Shown in pieces: positions 54,470-64,000 of a stretch of 64,000 bases of DNA. The position numbers and the translations under genes were made by a program. Source of the DNA: Kineococcus endophyticus (lineage in GTDB: Bacteria; Actinomycetota; Actinomycetes; Actinomycetales; Kineococcaceae); contig NZ_JBFNQN010000011.1 in the NCBI RefSeq assembly GCF_040796495.1, positions 124,001 to 188,000 of the forward strand, written 5' to 3'. Position 1 is the first letter of the stretch, and each line of letters opens with the position of its first letter. The notes beneath the pieces were generated by a model. The model saw nothing but the letters and a program-made list of their open reading frames with translations. It made no database searches and had not been told where the DNA came from.

Positions 54470-55201
54470 GTGAGACCCCCGTTCGACTGCGCCGACCCCG
54501 TCATCCGCGACCGCGGGCTGTCCGCCGCGCACAACGCCGTGAAGCGCGGTGAGGTCGTCGTGCTGCCGACCGACACCGTCTACGGCATCGGTGCCGACGC
54601 GTTCAACGCCGCCGCGGTCAAGCGCCTGCTCGAGGCCAAGGGTCGCGGCCGCGACATGCCGCCTCCGGTCCTCGTGCCCGAGACGCGTACGATCGACGGC
54701 CTCGCCAGCTCCATCCCCTTCGCCGTGCGCGAGCTCGTCGACGCGTTCTGGCCTGGCGCCCTCACCATCGTGTGCCGGGCCCAGCCGTCGCTGACGTGGG
54801 ACTTGGGGGAGACGAACGGCACGGTCGCCCTGCGGATGCCGCTGCACCCCGTCGCACTGGAACTGCTGCAGCGCACCGGTCCCATGGCGGTCTCGAGCGC
54901 CAACAAGTCGGGCCGACCGGCGGCGACCCTCGTCGAGGAGGCCGTCGCGCAGCTCGGTGAGTCGGTGCGCGTCTACCTCGACGGCGGCGCCAGCCCCAAG
55001 GGCGCACCCTCGACCATCGTCGACGCCTCCGACGGGCCCCTGCGCATCCTGCGGCTCGGGGCGATCAGCGAGGCCGAGCTGCGCGCCGCCGTCCCCGACG
55101 GCTGGGCCGAGCCCGAGCAGCCCCTCGACCGGCCTGGCGACCAGCCGGACGGCGACGCACCGGAGCAGGAGCCCGGGACGGCGCCGCTCACCAGCGGATG
55201 A
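54470..55201 (+). CDS. sua5: L-threonylcarbamoyladenylate synthase (Sua5/YciO/YrdC family)
   Basis: Makes threonylcarbamoyl-AMP for the t6A37 tRNA modification, 243 residues. The YrdC domain (residues 15-205) shows GEVVVLPTDTVYGIGADAFNAAAVKRLLEAKGR, WPGALTIV and MAVSSANKSGRPAA, with KxR and SxN motifs for nucleotide binding. The acidic C-terminal tail (PDGWAEPEQP and beyond) is shorter than a full Sua5 domain. GTG 54470 is chosen because GACTCT is six bases upstream. It ends in an ATGA overlap with wecA. Confidence 0.95.
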   Translation: MRPPFDCADPVIRDRGLSAAHNAVKRGEVVVLPTDTVYGIGADAFNAAAVKRLLEAKGRGRDMPPPVLVPETRTIDGLASSIPFAVRELVDAFWPGALTIVCRAQPSLTWDLGETNGTVALRMPLHPVALELLQRTGPMAVSSANKSGRPAATLVEEAVAQLGESVRVYLDGGASPKGAPSTIVDASDGPLRILRLGAISEAELRAAVPDGWAEPEQPLDRPGDQPDGDAPEQEPGTAPLTSG

Positions 55202-56373
55202 GGGCCTACCTGCTCGTCATCGTCGTGGCCGCGGCCGTGACGTACCTGACGACGCCGCTCGTGCGGCGCATCGCCCAGCGCGTGGGTGCGGTGACGCCGC
55301 TGCGGGACCGGGACGTGCACACCGTCCCGATCCCGCGGCTCGGAGGGCTCGCCATGCTCTTCGGGATGGTGGCGGCGCTCGTCGTCGCCAGCCGCATCCC
55401 CTTCCTGTCCCGCGTGTTCGACACCGACCCGGGCCCGCTGTGGGTGCTGGTCGGCGCCGCGGTGGTCGTTGCCGTCGGGGTCGCCGACGACATCGTCCAG
55501 CTCGACGCCGTCACCAAGCTGGCCGGCCAGGTGCTCGCCGCCGGGATCATGGGCTGGCAGGGGGTCAGCCTGCTCCAGCTGCCCATCGGCGGTGTCACGC
55601 TGCTGTCCGGCCGGACGATGATGATCATCACGATCCTCGTCGTGCTCGTGTCGGTGAACGCGGTGAACTTCGTCGACGGTCTCGACGGCCTCGCGGCGGG
55701 GATCGTCGGCATCGGCGCCATCGCCTTCTTCGGCTACTCCTACACGCTGCAGCGGGGGAGCGTGCCGGACGACTTCTCCTCCCTGGCCACGCTCATCGCC
55801 GCCATCACGGTCGGCGTGTGCCTGGGTTTCCTGCCGCACAACTTCCACCCCGCACGCATCTTCATGGGCGACTCCGGCTCGATGCTGCTCGGCCTGCTCA
55901 TGGCGAGCTCGACCATCGCGGCGACGAGCACGGTGGACCCCGAGACGGTGGAGAACGAGCAGATCGCGCCCGCCTTCTTCCCGCTGCTGCTGCCCATCGC
56001 GGTCCTGCTCGTGCCGTTCATGGACATGGTCCTGGCCGTCGTGCGCCGCACCCGCGCGGGCAAGGCGTTCTGGCACCCCGACAAGAAGCACCTGCACCAC
56101 CGCCTGCTGCAGATCGGCCACTCCCACCGCGTCGCCGTGCTCGTCATGTACTCGTGGGCGGCGTTCCTCAGCTTCGGCGCCGCCACCTCGGCCTTCCTGC
56201 CGCTGCCGCAGGCGCTCGCGGTGGCCTTCGCGGCCGGCTGCCTGGTGCTGGCTCTGACGTTCCTGCCCCTGTACTGGCGGCGGAAGCGGCCGACGGTCGA
56301 GGACCTCGGGGTGCCGGCCCCGGAGGCGCCGGACCGTCCCGCCCCGGCCCCGAGTGAGACGTCGCGCACATGA
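55198..56373 (+). CDS. wecA: Undecaprenyl-phosphate sugar-1-phosphate transferase (WecA/TagO/MraY family)
   Basis: A polytopic enzyme transferring a sugar phosphate, probably GlcNAc-1-P, from UDP-sugar to the lipid carrier to start cell-wall polymer synthesis. It has 391 residues with about ten helices. Motifs of the superfamily are HTVPIPRLGGLAM, VGVADDIVQLDA (DDxxD-like), VNAVNFVDGLDGLAAG, ARIFMGDSGSMLLG and HPDKKHLHHRLLQIGHSH, the last being the HLHH of WecA-type enzymes. The ATG at 55198 overlaps the sua5 stop. Lying upstream of atpI is the standard actinobacterial position. Confidence 0.93.
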   Translation: MRAYLLVIVVAAAVTYLTTPLVRRIAQRVGAVTPLRDRDVHTVPIPRLGGLAMLFGMVAALVVASRIPFLSRVFDTDPGPLWVLVGAAVVVAVGVADDIVQLDAVTKLAGQVLAAGIMGWQGVSLLQLPIGGVTLLSGRTMMIITILVVLVSVNAVNFVDGLDGLAAGIVGIGAIAFFGYSYTLQRGSVPDDFSSLATLIAAITVGVCLGFLPHNFHPARIFMGDSGSMLLGLLMASSTIAATSTVDPETVENEQIAPAFFPLLLPIAVLLVPFMDMVLAVVRRTRAGKAFWHPDKKHLHHRLLQIGHSHRVAVLVMYSWAAFLSFGAATSAFLPLPQALAVAFAAGCLVLALTFLPLYWRRKRPTVEDLGVPAPEAPDRPAPAPSETSRT

Positions 56374-56414
56374 CCTCAGGTCGACGACGACGCGGTGTAG
56401 GAGGTGCCGGAGCT

Positions 56415-56430
56415 CGTGATAGCTTTCACG
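56415..56430 (+). promoter_or_regulatory. Candidate promoter and palindrome upstream of the atp genes
   Basis: CGTGA-TAGCTT-TCACG: a 5-bp inverted repeat whose centre, TAGCTT, resembles a -10. It lies about 90 bases before the first atp-associated start. The rest of the 143-base gap shows nothing else recognisable. Confidence 0.4.
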
Positions 56431-56516
56431 AAGTCTCCCCGGTTCGCGACGGACCTGGGGCTGCCGCCGATGAGCCTGTCCAGCCGGACGACCCGCCGAC
56501 GACGAAAGTGGAATCC

Positions 56517-56954
56517 GTGAGCACGAGCACCGACGCAGGGGTCCAGGCCGCGCAGGCCTTCGGCTTCCTGCTGCGCCGGGCGTCCCTCGTGACCGGCATC
56601 GCCGCCGTCGTCTGCGTCGCGGTCGCGTGGGTCTGGAAGGGTCCGTCCGCGGGGCTCTCGTCGCTGATCGGCGCCGCCATCGTCATCGCGTTCTTCGGGG
56701 CGCGGTTGGTGGTGATGCGCAAGGTCACCGAGAAGAACCCGCACATGATCATGCTGACCGCGATGGTCGTCTACAGCGTCAAGATCGTCCTGCTGGGCGT
56801 CGCGATGCTGCTGCTCATCCGCGTCGACGGGATCTCCGGCCCGGCGCTGGGGTTCACCGTCATCCTCACGGCCGTCGTCTGGCTCGCCGCGGAACTGCGC
56901 GGGTTCATGACGATGCGCATCCCGGTCTTCATGGGCGGTGAGCAGTCGAAGTGA
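56517..56954 (+). CDS. atpI: ATP synthase I-like membrane protein
   Basis: A 145-residue protein with four membrane helices: RASLVTGIAAVVCVAVAWVW, LSSLIGAAIVIAFFGARLVV, HMIMLTAMVVYSVKIVLLGVAMLLLI and ALGFTVILTAVVWLAAELRG. Length and topology match the AtpI-type proteins that precede atpB in actinobacteria and assist assembly or ion supply of the ATP synthase. The start is GTG 56517. It overlaps the next gene by a GTGA, so it belongs to the atp unit. Confidence 0.85.
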   Translation: MSTSTDAGVQAAQAFGFLLRRASLVTGIAAVVCVAVAWVWKGPSAGLSSLIGAAIVIAFFGARLVVMRKVTEKNPHMIMLTAMVVYSVKIVLLGVAMLLLIRVDGISGPALGFTVILTAVVWLAAELRGFMTMRIPVFMGGEQSK

Positions 56955-57181
56955 GCCTCGCCAAGCCCTCGGACGACCCGAGCACCGACATCGGCAACGG
57001 CCTCACCGAGAAGGTGGCGTGGAGCATCACGTCCTACCTCATCTCCGGGGCCATCCTCGGCGGCCTCGCCGGCTGGGGAGTGGACCACCTGCTCGGCACC
57101 CACTTCATCGTGGGGATCGGGTTGGTCCTCGGCAAGGCGTTGACTTTGTACTACGTGTGGCTCCGGTACGGTACGCACTGA
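56951..57181 (+). CDS. atpZ: AtpZ/AtpI-like small membrane protein
   Basis: A 76-residue protein with two helices (ITSYLISGAILGGLAGWGVDHLLG and FIVGIGLVLGKALTLYYVW) joined by a short loop with WGVDHLLGTHF, the AtpZ-like signature. AtpZ-type proteins are linked to c-ring assembly and magnesium/calcium handling in other bacteria. It is translationally coupled to the preceding AtpI-like gene and lies 88 bases before atpB. The presence of two AtpI-like members is notable. Confidence 0.88.
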   Translation: MSLAKPSDDPSTDIGNGLTEKVAWSITSYLISGAILGGLAGWGVDHLLGTHFIVGIGLVLGKALTLYYVWLRYGTH

Positions 57182-57269
57182 CCGCGGGACGCCCGACCAC
57201 TGTTCAGGGGGCCACGCGGCCGGCAGACCGGCCCCGTTCCCACGATGAAGTTCGCACGGAGGAGTTGAC

Positions 57270-58058
57270 GTGAGCCTGGCCATGCTGGCTGCCGCGGAAC
57301 ACGGGTACACCGCGCCCGACCAGAAGATCTTCTGGCAGCCGCTCATCGGGAGCGGGCCGTTCGCCATCACGCGGCCGGCCATCGTCTTCGCGCTGTCCGC
57401 CGTGCTCATCATCTGGCTGCTGCTCGCCGGGACCAAGCGTCTGAGCGTCGTGCCGGGCAAGAAGCAGATGGTCGTCGAGGCGGGTTACGGCTTCGTCCGC
57501 AACTCCATCGGCCGGGACATCATCGGGTCCAAGGAGTTCCTGAAGTTCGTCCCGCTGCTCTTCACGTTCTTCTCGGTCATCCTCGTCAACAACCTCTTCG
57601 GCGTCATCCCGCCGATCCAGTACCCGACGATGGCGCGCATCGGTTTCCCGCTCGCGCTGACCATCATCCTGTACCTGACCTACCACACGGTCGGGATCCG
57701 CAAGAAGGGCTTCGCGGCCTACTTCGCGGGCGTCGTGCCGCACGGCCTGCCCAAGCCGATCGTGCCGCTGGTCTTCCTGCTCGAGGTCCTCTCGATCGTG
57801 GTCATCCAGCCCATCACGATCACGCTGCGGCTCTTCGGCAACATGTTCGCCGGCCACCTGATCCTCGTGCTGTTCATCAGCGGCGCCGAGTACATGCTGC
57901 TCGACGGTGGTCTGGGCCTGAAGATCGTCGGCATCCCGACCATCGTCATGGCCTTCGCCCTGACCCTCTTCGAACTCTTCGTCGAGTTCCTCCAGGCGTA
58001 CGTCTACACGATGCTCGCCGCCACGTTCATCGCCAGCGCCCTCGCTGACGAGCACTGA
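57270..58058 (+). CDS. atpB: ATP synthase Fo subunit a
   Basis: The proton channel subunit, 262 residues with about six helices. The essential Arg is in [19 protein letters not shown] near residue 190, and polar residues in the last helix ([21 protein letters not shown]) line the second half-channel. The N-terminus is extracellular. The GTG start at 57270 is preceded by GGAGGAG. The order B-E-F-H-A-G-D-C is standard. Confidence 0.97.
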   Translation: MSLAMLAAAEHGYTAPDQKIFWQPLIGSGPFAITRPAIVFALSAVLIIWLLLAGTKRLSVVPGKKQMVVEAGYGFVRNSIGRDIIGSKEFLKFVPLLFTFFSVILVNNLFGVIPPIQYPTMARIGFPLALTIILYLTYHTVGIRKKGFAAYFAGVVPHGLPKPIVPLVFLLEVLSIVVIQPITITLRLFGNMFAGHLILVLFISGAEYMLLDGGLGLKIVGIPTIVMAFALTLFELFVEFLQAYVYTMLAATFIASALADEH

Positions 58059-58123
58059 CCCGCCCCACCCAGGACTCCGGGGCGCGGACGTGCGCACCGG
58101 CAACGAAAGGAAGACGCAGGACC

Positions 58124-58336
58124 ATGACTGGCTCCCTCGCCATCGTCGGCTACGGCCTCTCCGCCATCGGCCCGGGCATCGGCATCGGCCTCATCTTCGC
58201 GGCGTACATCAACGGCGCCGCCCGTCAGCCCGAGGCCCGCGGCATGCTCCAGAGCATCGCCATCCTCGGCTTCGTCCTCGCGGAAGCGCTGGCCATCTTC
58301 GGCATCGCCCTCGCCTTCGTCTTCCAGGGCAGCTGA
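58124..58336 (+). CDS. atpE: ATP synthase Fo subunit c
   Basis: A 70-residue helical hairpin forming the rotor ring. The first helix has the Gly-rich [23 protein letters not shown] with the polar RQP loop. The second helix carries Glu54 in [15 protein letters not shown], which carries the proton. This residue is the diarylquinoline target in mycobacteria. AGGAAG precedes ATG 58124. Confidence 0.97.
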   Translation: MTGSLAIVGYGLSAIGPGIGIGLIFAAYINGAARQPEARGMLQSIAILGFVLAEALAIFGIALAFVFQGS

Positions 58337-58382
58337 CCAGCCTGACGGCTCGTCACAGCAGCCCTAGCCCGAAGGAGGAAAC

Positions 58383-58958
58383 GTGCTCGTAGCAGGCTTC
58401 GCCGCCGCCGGTGAGGAAACCGAAGCGGTCCCGGGCGACCCGCTGTACCCGATCCTGCCGCACCTCGGTGAGCTGATCGTCGGCATCATCTTCGCGATCA
58501 TCATCTACGCGGTGGTCGCCAAGAAGGTCGTCCCGCGCCTCGAAGCGATGTACGAGGAGCGGCGCGCGGCCATCGAGGGCAACGTCGAGAAGGCGGAGAA
58601 GGCCCAGGCCGAGGCCCAGGCCGCCCTCGAGGAGTACAAGGCCCAGCTCGCGGACGCCCGCGGCGAGGCCAACCGCATCCGTGAGGAGGCGCGCCAGCAG
58701 GGTGCGCAGATCCTCGCCGAGATGCGGGAGCAGGCGCAGGCCGAGTCCGAGCGCATCACGACCGCGGCTCGCGCCACGATCGAAGCGGAGCGCGCGCAGG
58801 CGACTGCGCAGCTGCGTGCCGAGGTGGGTCGCCTCGCGACCGACCTGGCGTCCCGCATCGTCGGTGAGTCGCTGCAGGACTCCGCTCGCCAGAGCGGCGT
58901 CGTGGACCGCTTCCTCGCCGACCTCGAGCGCAGCGAGTCGGGGGCGACCTCCCGATGA
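58383..58958 (+). CDS. atpF: ATP synthase Fo subunit b
   Basis: A 191-residue stator subunit. A short extracellular segment is followed by one membrane helix (GELIVGIIFAIIIYAVVAKKVV) and a long coiled coil (EAMYEERRAAIEGNVEKAEKAQAEAQ and on) reaching to F1. No delta fusion is present, unlike the mycobacterial b-delta protein. GAAGGAGG precedes GTG 58383. The stop overlaps the atpH ATG (ATGA). Confidence 0.97.
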   Translation: MLVAGFAAAGEETEAVPGDPLYPILPHLGELIVGIIFAIIIYAVVAKKVVPRLEAMYEERRAAIEGNVEKAEKAQAEAQAALEEYKAQLADARGEANRIREEARQQGAQILAEMREQAQAESERITTAARATIEAERAQATAQLRAEVGRLATDLASRIVGESLQDSARQSGVVDRFLADLERSESGATSR

Positions 58959-59782
58959 GCGAGCTCGACTCCGGCGTCGCGAAGGCGAGCCTCGCCGCCG
59001 CGCAGCGGGTGCTCGACGCGCAGCTCGCCACCGAGGGGGCCGACGCAGGCCGGACGGGGGAGGACCTCTTCGCCGTCACCAGCCTGCTCGACTCCTCGGT
59101 GGGGCTGCGCCGGGCGCTGACCGACCCGTCGCGGGAGAGCTCGGCCAAGGCCGAGTTCGTCCGTCGCACGTTCACCGGCAAGATCGGCACGGCCGCCGTC
59201 GAGACGGTCGCCGCGCTGGCGTCCTCGCGCTGGACGGCCGGTCGTGACCTGTCGGACGCCACCGAGCGGCTCGCAGTCGTCGCGGTCGTGACGCAGGCGG
59301 AGCGGTCGGGGCACCTGGACGCGCTGGAGGACGAGCTCTTCCGGTTCTCCCGCACCATCGCCGGCAACGCGCAGCTGCGCGACGCCCTGGCCGACCGCAC
59401 GGCTCCGGACGCGAACCGCGCCTCGCTGGTCTCCCGGCTGCTGCTCGACAAGGCGGCGCCCGAGACGGTCCAGCTGGCCCGCCGGGTGGCGGTCTCGCCG
59501 CGCGGCATGCGCGCCGAGCGGCTGCTCGAGGAGTGGGTCGAGGTCGTGGCCGCGCGCCGCGAGCAGCTCGTCGCCCACGTCGTGAGCGCCACCCCCCTGA
59601 GCGAGACCCAGCGCGAGCGCCTCGCGGCCTCGCTGTCGCGCCAGTACGGCCGGGCCATCAGCGTCACGGTCGACGTCGACCCCCACCTCGTGGGCGGTCT
59701 GCGCGTGAGCATCGGCGACGACGTCATCGACGGGTCGATCTCGACCCGCATCGACGAGGCCCGTCGCCGCCTGGCCGGCTGA
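58955..59782 (+). CDS. atpH: ATP synthase F1 subunit delta
   Basis: A 275-residue stator hinge linking b to the alpha3beta3 head, longer than the 177 residues of E. coli. It has the helical N-domain (ALTDPSRESSAKAEFVRRTF) and the C-domain VVSATPLSETQRERLAASLSRQYGRAISVTVDVDPHLVGGLRVSIGDDVIDGSI, which is the OSCP signature. The extra length sits in the N-terminal half. It overlaps atpF by four bases. Confidence 0.97.
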   Translation: MSELDSGVAKASLAAAQRVLDAQLATEGADAGRTGEDLFAVTSLLDSSVGLRRALTDPSRESSAKAEFVRRTFTGKIGTAAVETVAALASSRWTAGRDLSDATERLAVVAVVTQAERSGHLDALEDELFRFSRTIAGNAQLRDALADRTAPDANRASLVSRLLLDKAAPETVQLARRVAVSPRGMRAERLLEEWVEVVAARREQLVAHVVSATPLSETQRERLAASLSRQYGRAISVTVDVDPHLVGGLRVSIGDDVIDGSISTRIDEARRRLAG

Positions 59783-59869
59783 GCCCGCCCTGAACACCCC
59801 ACCCCGCGGGACGCGGGGGATGATGGACTTCGAGAACTGCAGGACCCGAGAAGGAGAGCAGGGCTTCCC

Positions 59870-61507
59870 ATGGCCGAGCTGACCATCCGCCCGGAGGAGA
59901 TCCGGGACGCTCTCGACGCCTTCGTGGCGTCGTACGACCCCGGCACCGCCGCGCGTGAGGAAGTCGGCCGCGTGACCGACGCGGGCGACGGCATCGCCCA
60001 CGTCGAGGGCCTTCCCTCGGTCATGGCGAACGAGCTGCTGCGCTTCGAGGACGGCACCCTCGGCCTCGCGCAGAACCTCGACGTCCGCGACATCGGTGTC
60101 GTCGTCCTGGGCGACTACGCCGGCATCGAGGAGGGCCAGGAGGTCCACCGCACGGGCGAGGTCCTCTCCGTCCCCGTCGGTGACAACTTCCTCGGCCGCG
60201 TCGTCGACCCCCTCGGTGCGCCGATCGACGGCATGGGCCCGATCGAGGCCGAGACCCGTCGTGCGCTCGAGCTGCAGGCCCCCTCGGTCGTGCAGCGCCA
60301 GGAGGTCCGCGAGCCGCTGCAGACCGGCATCAAGGCGATCGACGCCATGATCCCCGTCGGCCGCGGCCAGCGTCAGCTGATCATCGGTGACCGCCAGACC
60401 GGCAAGACGGCGATCGCGATCGACACGATCATCAACCAGAAGGACAACTGGGCCTCGGGCGACCCGAAGCAGCAGGTCCGCTGCATCTACGTCGCCATCG
60501 GTCAGAAGGGCTCCACGATCGCTTCGGTGAAGCGCTCGCTGGAGGAGGCCGGCGCGATGGAGTACACGACCATCGTCGCGGCCCCCGCGTCCGACCCGGC
60601 CGGGTTCAAGTACCTCGCGCCCTACACCGGTTCGGCCATCGGCCAGCACTGGATGTACGCGGGCAAGCACGTCCTCATCGTGTTCGACGACCTGTCCAAG
60701 CAGGCCGAGGCCTACCGCGCCGTGTCGCTGCTGCTGCGCCGCCCGCCGGGCCGCGAGGCCTACCCCGGTGACGTCTTCTACCTGCACTCCCGTCTGCTGG
60801 AGCGTTGCGCGAAGCTGTCCGACGAGCTCGGCGCCGGGTCGATGACGGGTCTGCCGTTCATCGAGACCAAGGGCAACGACGTCTCGGCGTACATCCCGAC
60901 CAACGTCATCTCCATCACCGACGGCCAGATCTTCCTGCAGTCGGACCTGTTCAACGCGAACCAGCGTCCGGCGATCGACGTCGGCATCTCGGTGTCCCGC
61001 GTCGGTGGTGCGGCCCAGACGAAGGCCATCAAGGGCATCTCCGGGACGCTGAAGCTGGACCTGGCGCAGTTCCGCGCCATGGAGGCGTTCGCGATGTTCG
61101 CCTCCGACCTGGACCAGGCCTCCCGCAACCAGCTCGCCCGCGGTGCGCGCCTCGTCGAGCTGCTCAAGCAGCCGCAGTACACGCCGTTCTCCCTCGAGGA
61201 GCAGGTCGTCTCGATCTGGGCCGGCACCACCGGTCAGCTGGACTCCGTCGAGGTCTCGGACATCTCCCGCTTCGAGCGCGAGTTCCTCGAGTACGTCAAG
61301 CGCAACCACGGCGAGCTCATGCAGGGCATCCGCGAGACCAAGCAGTTCTCCGACGGCGCCAAGGACGAGCTGAAGAAGGCCGTCGACGCCTTCAAGCCGC
61401 AGTTCTCGGCGGGCTCGACCGACTCGGCCGTCCCGGCCGACGAGGACCACGGCCGGACCGACGCGGACGACATCTCGCAGGAGCGCATCACCACCACCAA
61501 GCGCTGA
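59870..61507 (+). CDS. atpA: ATP synthase F1 subunit alpha
   Basis: A 545-residue non-catalytic nucleotide-binding subunit. The N-terminal beta barrel is [26 protein letters not shown]. Walker A is [14 protein letters not shown] near residue 172, and ALKDGASTLY-like contacts are replaced by the usual [43 protein letters not shown]; the arginine finger lies in the [15 protein letters not shown] region. It carries an acidic C-terminal extension of about 30 residues ([16 protein letters not shown]), seen in actinobacterial alpha subunits. GAAGGAGAG precedes ATG 59870. Confidence 0.98.
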   Translation: MAELTIRPEEIRDALDAFVASYDPGTAAREEVGRVTDAGDGIAHVEGLPSVMANELLRFEDGTLGLAQNLDVRDIGVVVLGDYAGIEEGQEVHRTGEVLSVPVGDNFLGRVVDPLGAPIDGMGPIEAETRRALELQAPSVVQRQEVREPLQTGIKAIDAMIPVGRGQRQLIIGDRQTGKTAIAIDTIINQKDNWASGDPKQQVRCIYVAIGQKGSTIASVKRSLEEAGAMEYTTIVAAPASDPAGFKYLAPYTGSAIGQHWMYAGKHVLIVFDDLSKQAEAYRAVSLLLRRPPGREAYPGDVFYLHSRLLERCAKLSDELGAGSMTGLPFIETKGNDVSAYIPTNVISITDGQIFLQSDLFNANQRPAIDVGISVSRVGGAAQTKAIKGISGTLKLDLAQFRAMEAFAMFASDLDQASRNQLARGARLVELLKQPQYTPFSLEEQVVSIWAGTTGQLDSVEVSDISRFEREFLEYVKRNHGELMQGIRETKQFSDGAKDELKKAVDAFKPQFSAGSTDSAVPADEDHGRTDADDISQERITTTKR

Positions 61508-61556
61508 GTCGCGTGGCAGTCGCAGGACCGAGCGGAGCAAGGAAGAGGAGCAGGAC

Positions 61557-63990
<2,434 letters not shown>

Positions 63991-63991
<1 letters not shown>

Positions 63992-64000
63992 TGGCTCTGC
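63991..64000 (+). CDS. atpC: Start of ATP synthase F1 subunit epsilon (partial, right edge)
   Basis: Only ATG GCT CTG and one more base are inside the window. The ATG overlaps the atpD stop in TGATG, and atpC follows atpD in bacterial operons, so the assignment rests on position alone. Confidence 0.6.

Overview
The window is about 64 kb of very GC-rich DNA (my estimate is well above 70 percent) with GTG starts at least as common as ATG. It reads as a chromosome segment of a motile actinobacterium. Supporting points are a Kgd-type 2-oxoglutarate enzyme, a GuaB1-type reductase, an IdeR/DtxR-like iron box, a Rho factor with a long basic insertion, and the order argS-lysA-hom-thrC-thrB-rho-rpmE-prfA-prmC-sua5-wecA-atpIBEFHAGDC. 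Two methyl-accepting chemotaxis proteins point to a motile lineage. A Kineococcus-like organism is my best guess, but that is inference from gene content and not from a database match.

Layout. Bases 1-12.2 kb hold an edge-truncated chemoreceptor, DinB/DUF664 and DUF3626 proteins, a block of GGGACACCCACG-type repeats, a MOSC protein overlapping a flavin/2Fe-2S reductase, an alpha/beta hydrolase, a polar amino acid ABC transporter (ATPase, permease, lipoprotein), a PhoD-like phosphatase divergent from a small AAA ATPase, a uridine kinase-like protein and an SGNH hydrolase. Bases 12.3-24.6 kb hold kgd, a two-component pair, a second chemoreceptor, guaB1, an alpha/beta hydrolase that lacks its nucleophile, and an HD-GYP gene whose Pro/Thr-rich tail and pentapeptide repeats lie in another frame. 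Bases 24.7-41.1 kb hold a tandem CNNM/CorC pair behind a small acidic-proline ORF, a PRC-barrel protein, a Ser/Thr-rich membrane protein, NAD kinase, an iron-siderophore ABC importer behind an IdeR-like box, two helicases, a membrane protein with an HExxH motif, a phosphoribosyltransferase, a flavoprotein, a glutathione peroxidase, a SprT-like protein and tRNA-Arg(CCG). Bases 41.2-64 kb are the conserved core: argS, the Lys/Thr biosynthesis run, rho, rpmE, prfA, prmC, sua5, wecA and the F1Fo ATP synthase operon, which runs off the right edge at atpC.

How the genes work together. lysA, hom, thrC and thrB form the aspartate-family pathway to lysine and threonine. rpmE, prfA and prmC serve the ribosome and translation termination, and sua5 makes part of tRNA t6A. 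The atp genes are packed with RTGA or TGATG junctions. Many genes start exactly 6-8 bases after a TANNNT-like hexamer with no Shine-Dalgarno sequence, which suggests widespread leaderless transcription, and I used this to choose starts. The accessory points most worth attention are a symmetric bidirectional promoter at 10.19 kb, the DPDP-type leader ORF before the CNNM genes, the MOSC-reductase pair, a 31-bp-stem hairpin bordering a regulator-hydrolase module inserted between prfA and prmC, and the frameshifted HD-GYP/pentapeptide gene.
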